Source: Bradyrhizobium sp. CSS354
GTDB taxonomy: Bacteria; Pseudomonadota; Alphaproteobacteria; Rhizobiales; Xanthobacteraceae
Length of the DNA stretch: 64,000 nucleotides
Direction of reading: 5' to 3'
NCBI RefSeq assembly: GCF_029051725.1
Contig: NZ_JAACFU010000002.1
Location: 186,001-250,000, forward strand
In this document: positions 8,839 through 17,989 of the stretch, piece after piece
Position numbering within the stretch: the first letter of the stretch is position 1
How the letters are laid out: every line of letters begins with the position of its first letter
Translations under genes and position numbers: made by a program
The notes under the pieces: model-generated
The model's database searches: none
What the model was told of the DNA's origin: nothing
The model's input: the letters and a program-made list of their open reading frames with translations, nothing else

Positions 8839-9273
8839 TGTACCTTCACAAAGCCCTTCAGATGGAAGGAATTGGAATGGGAGGAATTGGCCCCGGCGGG
8901 AGGTCGGCGCCGGGGCCAGAGTTTCGTGCCGGTTGGGGCGGCCCAGCCCGGCAGTGTTGGCAGCTTCGGCCGCAACCGCAGGTTCCGGCATTTCAATAAG
9001 TTAACGGTGCGTGATTTTGCCGGTGCGAAACAAAACGGCCGAGCAGCGACGGATGCGCGCATTCCCTTCGCGCGCCCACGCCGCTTCGACTGCGCCGGAA
9101 CCGAAATGCTGCAGCGCCCGGTCGCGGCCATTCGCAGCAAGGCGCAGCGCGAAGGCATTTCGCTGAAGCCGGTCAACCGCTCGCCTTACAACAGGCGATC
9201 GAAAGCAGCAGCGAAGCGGCGTTGAGTGGGGCGCCCATCCCGGCGCGTGCTGCACGTTTGGTGTCGTCGGCTC
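8839..9273. other. 435-base stretch without a confident gene
   Basis: It should hold the promoter of the minus-strand operon starting at 8838. GGAATTGG occurs twice near 8870-8890. On the plus strand an ORF at 9106..9225 would encode a 39-aa very basic peptide ending SKAAAKRR, with ggaaccgaa before its ATG. I regard that ORF as possible but unproven. Confidence 0.35.
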
Positions 9274-9486
9274 CTATTCCGGCGGCACGCGGTGTCGGAG
9301 ATCCTGCTCTTCCCGGTTGTCGCGGAGGGCCTTGAGCTCCGAGCGCAACATCGCGCTTTCCATCACCACTCGGCGCACCTCGCGCGTGGCGTCATCAAGC
9401 TGATCCGCGACCGCTCTGCGCTGCGCCCTGAGGGCGCGGCTTGCTTCGATCGCGCGCTCAGCGCGGGCAAGCAGGACGTCGTTCAT
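9274..9486 (-). CDS. Small coiled-coil protein of unknown function
   Basis: 70 aa, almost entirely charged helix with heptad-like spacing (RAERAIEASRALRAQRRAVA, then MLRSELKALRDNREEQ). No membrane segment. Its role is unknown. It lies downstream of the Crp/Fnr gene on the same strand, 135 bases away, and could be a separate transcript. Confidence 0.5.
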   Translation of the reverse strand: MNDVLLARAERAIEASRALRAQRRAVADQLDDATREVRRVVMESAMLRSELKALRDNREEQDLRHRVPPE

Positions 9487-9621
9487 GGAACGACGATAGA
9501 AGATTCGGGACGAAACTGCCTTTACGTAAGTTACGTCAATTACTCAAAACCAGCCATCCGCTCAAAAAACATTCGCGAACGCTAACCTGGATCAAGTCTC
9601 CCGGAACCGCAGAGAAATCGC

Positions 9622-10368
9622 TTAGCCGCGTCGATAGAGTTGCAAATAGCTCGGCGAGAACAGCGCCGCGTCCTTGAGCGCATCGAGATCGGTGATGGTC
9701 AGCGTGCGATCGCGCAGCACGATCAGGCCGGAGGCACGCAGCTCCTGAACCGTGCGGTTGAGATGGACCACCGACAGGCCAGTGGCGTCCGCAAGATCCA
9801 TTTGCGTCACCGGCATCACGCAGGAATTGCCCTCGACCATGCCGACGGGACGCAGCCGCTCGATGATCTCGCAGAACAAATGGGCCACGCGCTCGAAGGC
9901 TACCCGGCGACCGAGATTGATAGCCCATTCGCGCTGGATGGCGCTGTTGACGAGAGTCTCGCACAAGAAAGCTTCTGCCAGCGAGCGGTCGGTAGCCACC
10001 AGACTCTCGAACCGGGCGCGCTTGATTTCGGTGTAGACGACCGGCGTCATCGCCGCGATGGAATGATCCATCACGGGCAGCAGGAAGGCGTGCGCATCGC
10101 AACTCTCGCCGGGAAAAAGAAAATTGACGATCTGCCGCCGGCCGTCCTCCAGCGTCTTGTAGCGGCAGAGCCAGCCCGACAGCACGAGGCGGATGCTGTC
10201 GACCGGATCGCCCTCCGAGATCAGATCCTCGCCCGCCCCTGCGCGCTGGATTCCCTCGAGCATTGCGTATTCGAGCGAGGTGCGGGCCTCCGTCGACAAG
10301 GTTCTCAGCGCGTTCAGCCGGCGAATGACCGGGTCCACCTGGCTGCGATCTATCGTCGACAAGGGCAT
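9622..10368 (-). CDS. Crp/Fnr-family transcriptional regulator
   Basis: 248 aa. N-terminal cyclic-nucleotide-binding-like beta-roll (about 25-140) followed by a C-terminal winged helix-turn-helix (QMDLADATGLSVVHLNRTVQ near 190-210). No four-cysteine Fnr cluster, so not a classical oxygen-sensing Fnr. The start at 10368 forms TGATG with the stop of the upstream CheB-CheR-kinase gene, so translation is coupled. This suggests the regulator acts downstream of, or is made together with, the sensor kinase. Confidence 0.88.
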   Translation of the reverse strand: MPLSTIDRSQVDPVIRRLNALRTLSTEARTSLEYAMLEGIQRAGAGEDLISEGDPVDSIRLVLSGWLCRYKTLEDGRRQIVNFLFPGESCDAHAFLLPVMDHSIAAMTPVVYTEIKRARFESLVATDRSLAEAFLCETLVNSAIQREWAINLGRRVAFERVAHLFCEIIERLRPVGMVEGNSCVMPVTQMDLADATGLSVVHLNRTVQELRASGLIVLRDRTLTITDLDALKDAALFSPSYLQLYRRG

Positions 10369-13300
10369 CAGTTGGCCACCGCCGGTGTATGGAACGCCCG
10401 CTTGCTGAGAGGAATGGCGATCGTGCATTCCAATCCCCTGGGATTGAACGCCATCGTGGTCTGCCCCTTGAACTCGAACGCGAGTGTGCGCTCAAGAAGC
10501 TCGGTCCCAAATCCTTTATGCGGCGGCGGCGCAACCGGCGGCCCACCGCGCTCCCGCCACTCGAACACCAGCTCCGCCGGGTTGGTGCCCTGCTCAAGGC
10601 GCCAGGAAATCTCGATGCGACCTGTCGGCCGGCTCAGGGCGCCGTATTTCAGCGCGTTGGTTGCGAGCTCGTGAATGGCAAGGGCAAAGGTTTCCGCGGC
10701 CTTCGACTGAAAACGCACGGTAGGGCCGCTGACACGTACCTGCTCTCCTTCCCTGGCATTATAGGCCAGCAGTTCCTCGACGGCGAGGTATTCGAGGTCT
10801 ACGCCGCCCTCGGGATCGCGGGTCACCAGCGCCTGGGTTCGGGCGAATGCGTTGAGCCGGCCATCGAGATGGGAAGCAAACTCCTCGACCGTCGAACTGC
10901 TATCGGCCGTGCGACGGGCGATCGAGCGCACCACGCCCAGCGTGTTGCGGACCCGATGCTGGAGCTCGGCCAGCAGCAGGCGCTGCCGCTCCTCGGCGCG
11001 GGTAATCGCGGTGACATCGACGAACGTGATCACGACCCCGGCGATAAAATTGTCGATGCTGCGATAGGGCAGGATGCGGACGATATAGCGCGTGCCACTG
11101 TCTGGATCCCTGAGCTCGCGCTCGGCGATGGCAAGCGTCCGCAGCACGCCGCGAATGTCGTCATAGAGCTCCTCGATCGGGATGCGCGCCTTGATGTGCG
11201 CGATGGGGCGGCCCGTGTCGGTCTCGACGAGATGCAGAACCTGCGTGATCGCCGGCGTGAAGTTCATCACGCGCAAATCGTTATCGAGGAACACGGTCGC
11301 GATTTGGGTGCTCTCCAGGAAATTCTCGAGGTCGCTGGTGGCGCGCGTCAATTCCTGGACGCGGTGGGCCAGCTCGCCGTTCACGGTGGTCAGTTCCTCA
11401 TTGACTGACTGCAATTCCTCGCGTGAAGTTTCGAGCTCCTCGTTTGCCGACTGAAGCTCTTCATTGAGCGACTGGTATTCCTCGTTGGAGGACTTCAGCT
11501 CCTCGTTGGTGCTTTCGAGCTCTTCGATGGTTGCCTGAAGGCGCTCCCGCGTCGCCCGCAGCTCGCCTTCGATACGTTCGACATGCTCGGTCTGCACCAG
11601 CGCGCTGGGCCTGCTCTCGCCGGCATCGGTGTTGCGCACCGGCCCATCCTTGAACAGAACGACGAAATTGCGGTGGTCGCTGCCGCCATCCTGGATCGGC
11701 TCAACCATGATGTCGACGAGAACACGATGGCCGTTGGCGCCGAGCTGCACCTGCTCGGTATGGGCGGGCTCGTTGGTCTCCGCTGCGCGGCTGAGCACCG
11801 TACGCAGGTCCAGGCGGAGATCGCGGTGGACGAGTTGAAGCAGATCGAGCGTGGCGGCGCCTGCCGTCGGCTCGATGTAGCGGCCGGTGCGCCCGGAGAA
11901 GTGCAGGACCTGAAAGTTGCCGTCAGTGATGACATAAGCGGGCGCGTAGCGCTCCGCGACCCGTTGCGCGCGGCGCTCCAGCCCGACGTCGGGGCGGAAC
12001 GAGCGCAACGGCGGCACCTCGGCGGGCGCCCTGCCCGCGACGGTCGTGATCGGAAATTCCGGCGGCAGCCGCGTTCCGGTCTCGAGCTTCTTGAAGATGC
12101 GGGCGCGGCGATCGATCGGCGCAAACAGTTTTGGATGCCGCGTCACGTTCTCGGAATTGCCGAGGAACAGGTAACGATCCGGCAGAAGCGCGAAGTGGAA
12201 GAGCGGGATCACCCGGTTCTGCAATTCGGCATTGAGGTAGATCAGCAGATTGCGGCAGGAGACGAGATCGAGCTTCGAGAACGGTGCGTCCTTGGTCACG
12301 TTGTGCTGCGAGAAGATGCACATCTCGCGCAGCTCCTTGACCACGCAATAGGTATCGCCCTCGCGCACGAACCAGCGCGCCAGGCGCTCGCTGGTCATGT
12401 CCGTCTCGATCTTGGTGCGATAGCGGCCGACGCGCGCGGCCGCCAGCGCCCGTCCGTCGATGTCGGTCGCGAAGATCTGAACCTGCGGCACGGAGTCCAT
12501 TTTGGCCATGTGCTCGCGCAGGAGGATACCGATCGAATAGGCCTCCTCTCCGGTGGCGCAGCCGAGCACCCAGACGCGAACCTGCTGGCCCGCGCTCTTG
12601 CCTTCGAACATCTTCGGGACGATCTGGCTCTCCAGCACCTCGAATTCGCGCTTATCGCGGAAGAATTCGGTGACGCCGATCAAGAGGTCGTTGAAAAGGT
12701 GCTGGGCCTCATCGTCGTCGTTGCGCAGGAAATCGACATAGGCGGAAATCTCGGCGATCTGAACCACCTGCATCCGCCGCTGCACGCGACGCAGGAAGGT
12801 GTTTTGCTTGTAGCCGTGGAAATCATTGCCGGTCTTGCTGCGCAGGATGTCGGCGATGCGCGACAGCGAGGTCGCGGCAGCGGCCAGCACCTCGTCGAAC
12901 CCCTGCTTCTCTTCCAGCCGCCGCAGATGACGGGCATAGACCTGGATGTGCTCGGCGATCTCTTCCGGAGAGAGCACATAATCGGCGATCGCCGCCGGCG
13001 TGTTGGAGTCCTCGAGATGCTCAGCCTCGTCGCTCGCGCCCTTTTCGGCGATAGCGAGACCACCATGATCCTTCAGCGTCGCGGTGCCCAGCGTGCCGTG
13101 GCCACCGATGCCGGACAGGATCACGCCGATCGATTGCTCGGCGCGTTCTTCCGCCAGCGAGACCAGGAAGCTGTCGATTGTTGCCCGCTCGCCGGGCGCC
13201 TGCTCGGCCGCGCGGACGGCGAAGCGACCGCCCTGGATCGTCGTGATCTGCGCCGGCGGGCACAGATAGATCGTGCCGCCCTCGATGGTTTGCCCGTCGC

Positions 13301-13553
13301 TGATGTCGGCGATCTTGCCGCCGTTGGAGTTTTGCACGATCCGGCGCAGCCGCGGCTCGTCGAGCGCCTCGTGATGTTGCAGCGCCAGCACGACGGCCTG
13401 ATCGGCGCCCACGGTCAGCTTGGAAAAGAACCGCTCGACGCTATCCAGTGCTGTCGGCGCGGCGCCCACCCCGATGACCAGCGGGGACCTGGTCTGGCGC
13501 TCTGTTTCGACCGATTGGTCGCCGATTTCATGCATGGTCTCGGTAGCTCTCAT
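10368..13553 (-). CDS. CheB-CheR-PAS-HWE histidine kinase with degenerate CheB domain
   Basis: 1061-aa cytoplasmic fusion. Domains in order: CheB-like (about 23-195), CheR methyltransferase (about 230-490, SAM motif GCATGEEAYS at 331-340), PAS (about 530-635), a long coiled coil of EEL repeats (665-730), PAS (about 740-850) and an HWE/HisKA_2 kinase: phosphoacceptor H866 in HRVRN, N-box HELATNALKYG at 961-971, W999xE1001. In the CheB domain the nucleophile position of GASxGG reads Ala32, and the catalytic Asp position of SGxGxDG reads His152; only H60 of the triad remains. Esterase activity is therefore unlikely. The gene is coupled to a Crp/Fnr gene. Start may instead be the ATG at 13535. 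Confidence 0.9.
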   Translation of the reverse strand: MRATETMHEIGDQSVETERQTRSPLVIGVGAAPTALDSVERFFSKLTVGADQAVVLALQHHEALDEPRLRRIVQNSNGGKIADISDGQTIEGGTIYLCPPAQITTIQGGRFAVRAAEQAPGERATIDSFLVSLAEERAEQSIGVILSGIGGHGTLGTATLKDHGGLAIAEKGASDEAEHLEDSNTPAAIADYVLSPEEIAEHIQVYARHLRRLEEKQGFDEVLAAAATSLSRIADILRSKTGNDFHGYKQNTFLRRVQRRMQVVQIAEISAYVDFLRNDDDEAQHLFNDLLIGVTEFFRDKREFEVLESQIVPKMFEGKSAGQQVRVWVLGCATGEEAYSIGILLREHMAKMDSVPQVQIFATDIDGRALAAARVGRYRTKIETDMTSERLARWFVREGDTYCVVKELREMCIFSQHNVTKDAPFSKLDLVSCRNLLIYLNAELQNRVIPLFHFALLPDRYLFLGNSENVTRHPKLFAPIDRRARIFKKLETGTRLPPEFPITTVAGRAPAEVPPLRSFRPDVGLERRAQRVAERYAPAYVITDGNFQVLHFSGRTGRYIEPTAGAATLDLLQLVHRDLRLDLRTVLSRAAETNEPAHTEQVQLGANGHRVLVDIMVEPIQDGGSDHRNFVVLFKDGPVRNTDAGESRPSALVQTEHVERIEGELRATRERLQATIEELESTNEELKSSNEEYQSLNEELQSANEELETSREELQSVNEELTTVNGELAHRVQELTRATSDLENFLESTQIATVFLDNDLRVMNFTPAITQVLHLVETDTGRPIAHIKARIPIEELYDDIRGVLRTLAIAERELRDPDSGTRYIVRILPYRSIDNFIAGVVITFVDVTAITRAEERQRLLLAELQHRVRNTLGVVRSIARRTADSSSTVEEFASHLDGRLNAFARTQALVTRDPEGGVDLEYLAVEELLAYNAREGEQVRVSGPTVRFQSKAAETFALAIHELATNALKYGALSRPTGRIEISWRLEQGTNPAELVFEWRERGGPPVAPPPHKGFGTELLERTLAFEFKGQTTMAFNPRGLECTIAIPLSKRAFHTPAVAN

Positions 13554-13727
13554 TCATTGGCGTGAAGCGGGACGCCCGCTCGCGGCAATATCAGAAATGA
13601 TGTTATCCCAACAGGTGGAAGGCGGAAACGTCGCGCTGCGTTCCATACGGCGAACATCGGTGTCAATTGCCGACCAGAGATGTACGCGCCCGGCATGGAG
13701 CCAGGCGGCCTGCCAACGCCCCCTGGA

Positions 13728-13994
13728 TCACTCCGGACCGACTTGCTGCCGGAGATAGCTAATCCGCTGCTCGATCAGGATGCGGTGGCGGAGCCATTCC
13801 GTCAGGGTCTGCTTCAGCACCTCGACCAGCTGCTCCGCCTGGCCGGCGTCGTGGCCACCGGCACTGAGTTCACGGATCCGCTCCTCCTGATCGCGGATGC
13901 GCTGGCAACCCTCCTCGATATCCCGATCGGCCTTGATCAGGTGGCGGCGCTCGGTGTCGAGCTGCTCGGTCCAATCGGCGAGGGAAATGGTCAT
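13728..13994 (-). CDS. Small coiled-coil protein in signalling cluster
   Basis: 88 aa, charged and helical (RRHLIKADRDIEEG, RIRDQEERIREL), no membrane segment. The ATG at 13994 has gaggg five bases upstream, which decides it over a TTG at 14006. It follows the stand-alone cheB by 8 bases, so it is probably co-transcribed. Function unknown; it could be an adaptor or a partner for the neighbouring signalling proteins. Confidence 0.7.
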   Translation of the reverse strand: MTISLADWTEQLDTERRHLIKADRDIEEGCQRIRDQEERIRELSAGGHDAGQAEQLVEVLKQTLTEWLRHRILIEQRISYLRQQVGPE

Positions 13995-14002
13995 GGCGAC
14001 CC

Positions 14003-15010
14003 TCAAGCCTCCCGCTTGCGAGCCGGAGGATCGAGGGACTTTAGCACGACGCGCCGGATCATGTCGGCATATTCGCGATATTCGGCAGCCCGCGCCTGGT
14101 ACATCTCGGCAACCGCAGGCCGGCCGTTGCGCCGGCCGTCGGCGGCCATTCGCTGCACCAGCTCAGCCCGCTCCTCGATAATGCGCAGTGCGACCCGCAG
14201 GGCTTCATCCACTTGCCCCTCCTGCTCTTTTGCGAGGATGTCGGCGGCGAAGGCGTGACCGACCTGACAGCGGAAGCGCATCGGGTGCGAGTCCTTCATC
14301 TCGGACAGCACGCCCCCGCAGGCCGGACAGGTCAGCGCAACCGGATCAGCCACCGAGAGCAGCTTGTCACTGCCGATCCGTTCGCCGGCCGCGATCTCGA
14401 CCTCGAGCCGGATCTCCGGTGGGATCGGCAGCGCGGCGCCGGCAGCCTCCCTGGCGAGATCGGACAGCACATCGCCCATTCCGGCGCCGGGGACGCAAAG
14501 ATCGATGATGGTCGCCTCAAGGGCGCTTCTTGGCATTTCATCGGCAATGGCGTCCGAGGGGTCCTGTACCACCGAAATTCCGCCGCAATGCTTGATGGCG
14601 TTGAGACCGGCCGAACCGTCGGACAACAGGCCGCTAAGGAGCACACCGATCACGCGCGGGCCGTAATTGATGGCGGCCGAGCGGAACAAGGCGTCGATGG
14701 CCGGCCGGACCATGTTCTCGCGCGGACCGCGCCCGAGGAACACGCGATCCTCGGACAGCAGCAGATGATGGTCCGGTGCGGCCAGATAAACCCGGCCGGG
14801 CTCGATCTTCATGCCGTTTTCGGCCTGCCGGACCGGCAGCGGGCCGGCACTGCTGGCGACCGTTGAGAGAATGCCGATCCCTTGCGCCGGGATGTGCAGC
14901 ACGATGAACACCGCCGCGGGCAGATCGGGCGGAAGGCGGCCGAGGATCTGCTTCAGCGGCGCGGTCGCGCCGGCCGAGCCACCTATGACGATGATGTCGC
15001 GGTTGCTCAT
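14003..15010 (-). CDS. Stand-alone CheB-type methylesterase with C-terminal zinc ribbon
   Basis: 335 aa. No receiver domain. The CheB triad is intact: S12 in GGSAGA, H39 in VLHIP, D131 in LSDGSAG. The C-terminal extension has C228xxC231 and C248xxGH252 (RFRCQVGHAF), a likely zinc site, then a charged helical tail. This is the orphan CheB type found outside chemotaxis operons. No receptor, CheA or CheW lies nearby, so the substrate is unknown. The ATG at 15010 is used; an in-frame GTG at 15019 is possible. Confidence 0.87.
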   Translation of the reverse strand: MSNRDIIVIGGSAGATAPLKQILGRLPPDLPAAVFIVLHIPAQGIGILSTVASSAGPLPVRQAENGMKIEPGRVYLAAPDHHLLLSEDRVFLGRGPRENMVRPAIDALFRSAAINYGPRVIGVLLSGLLSDGSAGLNAIKHCGGISVVQDPSDAIADEMPRSALEATIIDLCVPGAGMGDVLSDLAREAAGAALPIPPEIRLEVEIAAGERIGSDKLLSVADPVALTCPACGGVLSEMKDSHPMRFRCQVGHAFAADILAKEQEGQVDEALRVALRIIEERAELVQRMAADGRRNGRPAVAEMYQARAAEYREYADMIRRVVLKSLDPPARKREA

Positions 15011-15097
15011 GGAACCCACTATCGGTTGTATTCGTTTGTACCAAGGCGGGTCACCGCCCTATGTTCCTACCGACCGCAAAGGAAGGCACGAGGCACC

Positions 15098-15502
15098 ATG
15101 GCGATTTCGCCTGGATCGTCAGGTCCACAGTCGCCGCTCAGCGGGCGGCGCATCTTCATTGTCGAGGACGAATATTTTCTCGCCGATGACATTGGCAAGG
15201 CATGTCAGGCGCTCGGTGCAGAGGTCGCGGGGCCGGCCGGTGATCTCGACGACGCGCTCAGGATCCTGCGAGATGGCGGCATCCTGGATGCCGCCGTGCT
15301 CGACGTGAACATCCGAAGCGAGATGATCTTTCCTGTCGCACGCGAACTTAAGGCACGGAACATACCGTTCCTGTTCACGACCGGCTACGACAAGGTCACG
15401 ATCAGTCCGGAATTCCACGACGTGCCGATCCTGGAGAAACCGATCGATCTGCCGGCGATGGCTCAGAGGCTGGCCGCGCTAATCGCCGATCCGCACGGTT
15501 GA
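15098..15502 (+). CDS. Single-domain response regulator
   Basis: 134 aa, a receiver domain only. Acidic pocket VEDE (22-25), phosphoacceptor D69 (VLDVNI), T95 and K114 (EKP) are all present. This form (receiver similar to those paired with HWE kinases) often acts as a phosphate sink or a partner-switching regulator. It is divergent from cheB with an 87-base gap and is the best candidate partner for the HWE kinase at 10368..13553. Start ATG 15098 has gagg upstream. Confidence 0.88.
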   Translation: MAISPGSSGPQSPLSGRRIFIVEDEYFLADDIGKACQALGAEVAGPAGDLDDALRILRDGGILDAAVLDVNIRSEMIFPVARELKARNIPFLFTTGYDKVTISPEFHDVPILEKPIDLPAMAQRLAALIADPHG

Positions 15503-15514
15503 GCCTGATAGCGA

Positions 15515-15595
15515 TCAGAATAGATGCGCGAAAGCGAGCCAGGCGGTCACCGCCAGGCACAGGAGCACCGCAGCATAGGGCAATGCGATCCGCAA
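15515..15595 (-). CDS. Candidate 26-aa membrane peptide
   Basis: TTG-initiated reading frame of 26 codons: MRIALPYAAVLLCLAVTAWL then AFAHLF. It would form one membrane helix with an N-terminal positive charge. gggaggg lies about 7 bases upstream. It follows the 31-aa candidate by 19 bases. This is inference from composition and ribosome-binding site only. Confidence 0.4.
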   Translation of the reverse strand: MRIALPYAAVLLCLAVTAWLAFAHLF

Positions 15596-15614
15596 TCAGC
15601 AGCCCTCCCGGCCG

Positions 15615-15710
15615 TCAGCCCATCATCATCCAGACGATCGCCGCCATCATCACCAGAAAGCCCGTGATCGCCGTTGCGACAAACGCCTGTTCGACGCGAT
15701 CCATCGGCAT
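15615..15710 (-). CDS. Candidate 31-aa membrane peptide
   Basis: ATG-initiated frame: MPMDRVEQAFVATAITGFLV followed by MMAAIVWMMMG. One hydrophobic helix from residue 9 onward, methionine-rich at the end. ggggg sits five bases upstream of the first ATG; a second ATG is two codons in. Such short single-helix proteins usually bind a membrane complex. No homologue is recognised. Confidence 0.45.
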   Translation of the reverse strand: MPMDRVEQAFVATAITGFLVMMAAIVWMMMG

Positions 15711-15847
15711 CGCAGCCCCCTTTTTTCCAGCCCAACCAATTTGAAGGCTCGGGGAGCTTTGCGCATTAGGCTATGTGAATCGGCGTGCTCCTTTGTTGGT
15801 CCGCGGGAACGACCGCACCGCCCAGCAGAGATTGCGGGAGCATCGTT

Positions 15848-16630
15848 CTACGACTTCGCCGTGCCCGGCTCCGCCATCTTGCGATGCTGTTTTGCCAACA
15901 TCTCGTTCGGCGTGACGTTGGCGATTGTGGTCTGAAGCTTGTTCTTCATTCCGGTCACGATGTCGGACTCGCCGCGCAACATGGCGTCGAAGCCGGCCTT
16001 CGCGACGTCGTAGGCACTGTCCTTCGGCTCCGTGCCGACCTTGGTGTCCATCATGTCGGCGCGGCGGAAGAACTCGGTTTCCGTGGCGCCCGGCATCAGG
16101 CAAGTGACGGTGACGCCGCTGTCGCGCAGCTCCTCGCGCAGTGCAAACGAGAATGAATCGAGAAACGCCTTGCTGGCGTTGTAGACCGCCTGAAAACTGC
16201 CCGGCGTGAATCCGGCGATCGAGCCCGTGATCAGGATACGGCCCGAATTGCGGCGAAGCATCTCGTTGCCGGCGCGATGGATCAGATACAGCGTGCCGGT
16301 GATGTTGGTATCGACGAGGTGCTTGATCCTGGCAAAATCCTGATCGAGGAAGGCCTTGCCGAGGCCGACACCGGCATTGGCCAGCAGCGCGTCCATCGGC
16401 CGGTCGCCGACCGCGGCGCAGAGCTTGTCGACGCCTTGGGTGGTGGCGAGATCAGCCTGCACCGCCTCGACGCTGGTGCCGAGCCTGCGGAGATCGACGG
16501 CCACCCTCTCGATCTCGGGCTCGTCCGCCGCGATGACAAGGTTGAAGCCTCCTTGGGCACAACATCTGGCGAGTTCCAGGCCGATGCCGGTGGAGGCGCC
16601 GGTGACGACGGCGAGTTGATTGGCGGCCAT
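15848..16630 (-). CDS. Short-chain dehydrogenase/reductase (SDR)
   Basis: 260-aa classical SDR. NAD(P)-binding TGASTGIG at 10-17, NAG (LLANAGVG), catalytic Ser (ITGSIAG) and YxxxK as YNASK. The acidic residue after strand 2 cannot be placed with confidence, so cofactor choice is open. Substrate unknown. Start ATG at 16630; the upstream extension to 16855 is unsupported. It is divergent from the alcohol dehydrogenase gene, with 172 bases between. Confidence 0.88.
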   Translation of the reverse strand: MAANQLAVVTGASTGIGLELARCCAQGGFNLVIAADEPEIERVAVDLRRLGTSVEAVQADLATTQGVDKLCAAVGDRPMDALLANAGVGLGKAFLDQDFARIKHLVDTNITGTLYLIHRAGNEMLRRNSGRILITGSIAGFTPGSFQAVYNASKAFLDSFSFALREELRDSGVTVTCLMPGATETEFFRRADMMDTKVGTEPKDSAYDVAKAGFDAMLRGESDIVTGMKNKLQTTIANVTPNEMLAKQHRKMAEPGTAKS

Positions 16631-16802
16631 GAGCGTATCCTTCGCTTGTCCTTGAGTGGGATTGATGACGCTCCAATCACCGCAATGGCCGCTCGTTCCT
16701 ATCGGGACACAGGCTGGTGCGGCGCAAAGATTTTGCACCGTGCGATAGCAACCATCGTTCGTTGTTCGACTTGGATGCCTCGTAGCTCGCGGGAGAACAG
16801 AG

Positions 16803-17978
16803 ATGAAGGCGCTGGTCTGGCACGGCAAGGAAGACATACGCTGCGATACCGTCACCGATCCGGAGATTCAGGATCCGCGCGACGCGATCATCAAGGTCAC
16901 GAGCTGCGCCATCTGCGGCTCGGACCTCCACCTCTTTCACAACTACATTCCGGGCATGCTGCCCGGCGACATCATGGGCCACGAGACCATGGGCGAAGTG
17001 GTCGAGGTCGGCTCCGGCGTCGACCGCAAGCTGAAGAAGGGCGACCGCGTCGTCGTGCCCTTCACGATCATTTGCGGCGAATGCGACCAGTGCAAGCGCG
17101 GCAATTTCTCAGTGTGCGAAACCACCAATCGCAAACGACATCTGGCAGACAAGGCGTTCGGACACACGACGGCCGGCCTGTTCGGCTACACCCATCTGAC
17201 CGGCGGCTATCCCGGCGGCCAGGCCGAATATCTACGGGTGCCGTTCGCCGATGCCACCCACATCAAGGTGCCCGACGGCATTCCCGACGAGAAGCTGCTG
17301 TTTCTCAGCGACATCTTCCCGACCGGCTGGCAGGCCGCCGCGCAATGCGACATCGAGCCGACCGATACGGTCGCGATCTGGGGCTGCGGGCCCGTGGGGC
17401 AGATGGCGATCCGCAGCGCCATCCTGCTCGGCGCCAACCAGGTGATCGCGATCGACTGCCTTCCCGAACGGCTCAGCATGGCCGAAGCCGGCGGCGCCAC
17501 CACCATTAATTTCGAAAACGAAAGCGTCCTGGAGCGGCTCGAGGAGCTCACCGACGGCAGAGGCCCCGAGAAATGTATCGATTGCGTCGGCATGGAGTCG
17601 CATGTGATGGCCTCCCTGCCCGACACGCTGCTCGATCGCGCCAAGCAGATGGTGATGGTGGAGAGCGACCGGCCGCATGTGCTGCGCGAGATGATCTATG
17701 TTTGCCGTCCCGGCGGCATCATCTCGGTGCCCGGCGTGTACAGCGGATTCTCCGACATGCTTCCGATGGGCGCCTTCATGAACAAGGGCCTGCAGATGCG
17801 CACCGGCCAGACCCACGTCAACCGCTGGACCGACGACCTGCTCCGCCGCATCGAGGAAGGCGAGATCGATCCGTCCTTCGTCATCACCCACACCGTCCCG
17901 CTCAGCCAAGGCCCCGAGATGTATCAGGTGTTTCGCGACAAGCGCGACTCCTGCGTCAAGGTCGTGCTGAAGCCATGA
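16803..17978 (+). CDS. Zinc-dependent alcohol/formaldehyde dehydrogenase family
   Basis: 391-aa medium-chain dehydrogenase. Catalytic zinc ligands in CGSDLH and GHETMGE, structural zinc loop [15 protein letters not shown], and Rossmann motif GCGPVG. Length and the long insertion after the structural zinc resemble glutathione-independent formaldehyde dehydrogenase-like enzymes, but the natural substrate is not assigned. It is the first gene of a plus-strand group with the 180-aa protein (12 bases downstream) and the GH13 gene, suggesting stress or carbohydrate metabolism. Confidence 0.88.
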   Translation: MKALVWHGKEDIRCDTVTDPEIQDPRDAIIKVTSCAICGSDLHLFHNYIPGMLPGDIMGHETMGEVVEVGSGVDRKLKKGDRVVVPFTIICGECDQCKRGNFSVCETTNRKRHLADKAFGHTTAGLFGYTHLTGGYPGGQAEYLRVPFADATHIKVPDGIPDEKLLFLSDIFPTGWQAAAQCDIEPTDTVAIWGCGPVGQMAIRSAILLGANQVIAIDCLPERLSMAEAGGATTINFENESVLERLEELTDGRGPEKCIDCVGMESHVMASLPDTLLDRAKQMVMVESDRPHVLREMIYVCRPGGIISVPGVYSGFSDMLPMGAFMNKGLQMRTGQTHVNRWTDDLLRRIEEGEIDPSFVITHTVPLSQGPEMYQVFRDKRDSCVKVVLKP

Positions 17979-17989
17979 GGAGTAAGTCC

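Noticed and set aside
9590-9606. FNR/FixK-like half-site ttgatccagg on the minus strand
   Set aside because: Only one half matches the ttgat-n4-atcaa consensus; too weak to call.
11583-13565. 660-aa plus-strand ORF
   Set aside because: Antisense to the CheB-CheR-kinase gene; composition is that of a mirror frame in high-GC coding DNA, with no domain pattern.
13559-13727. Possible gene between the kinase and the coiled-coil gene
   Set aside because: 170-base gap without a supported reading frame; treated as promoter region.
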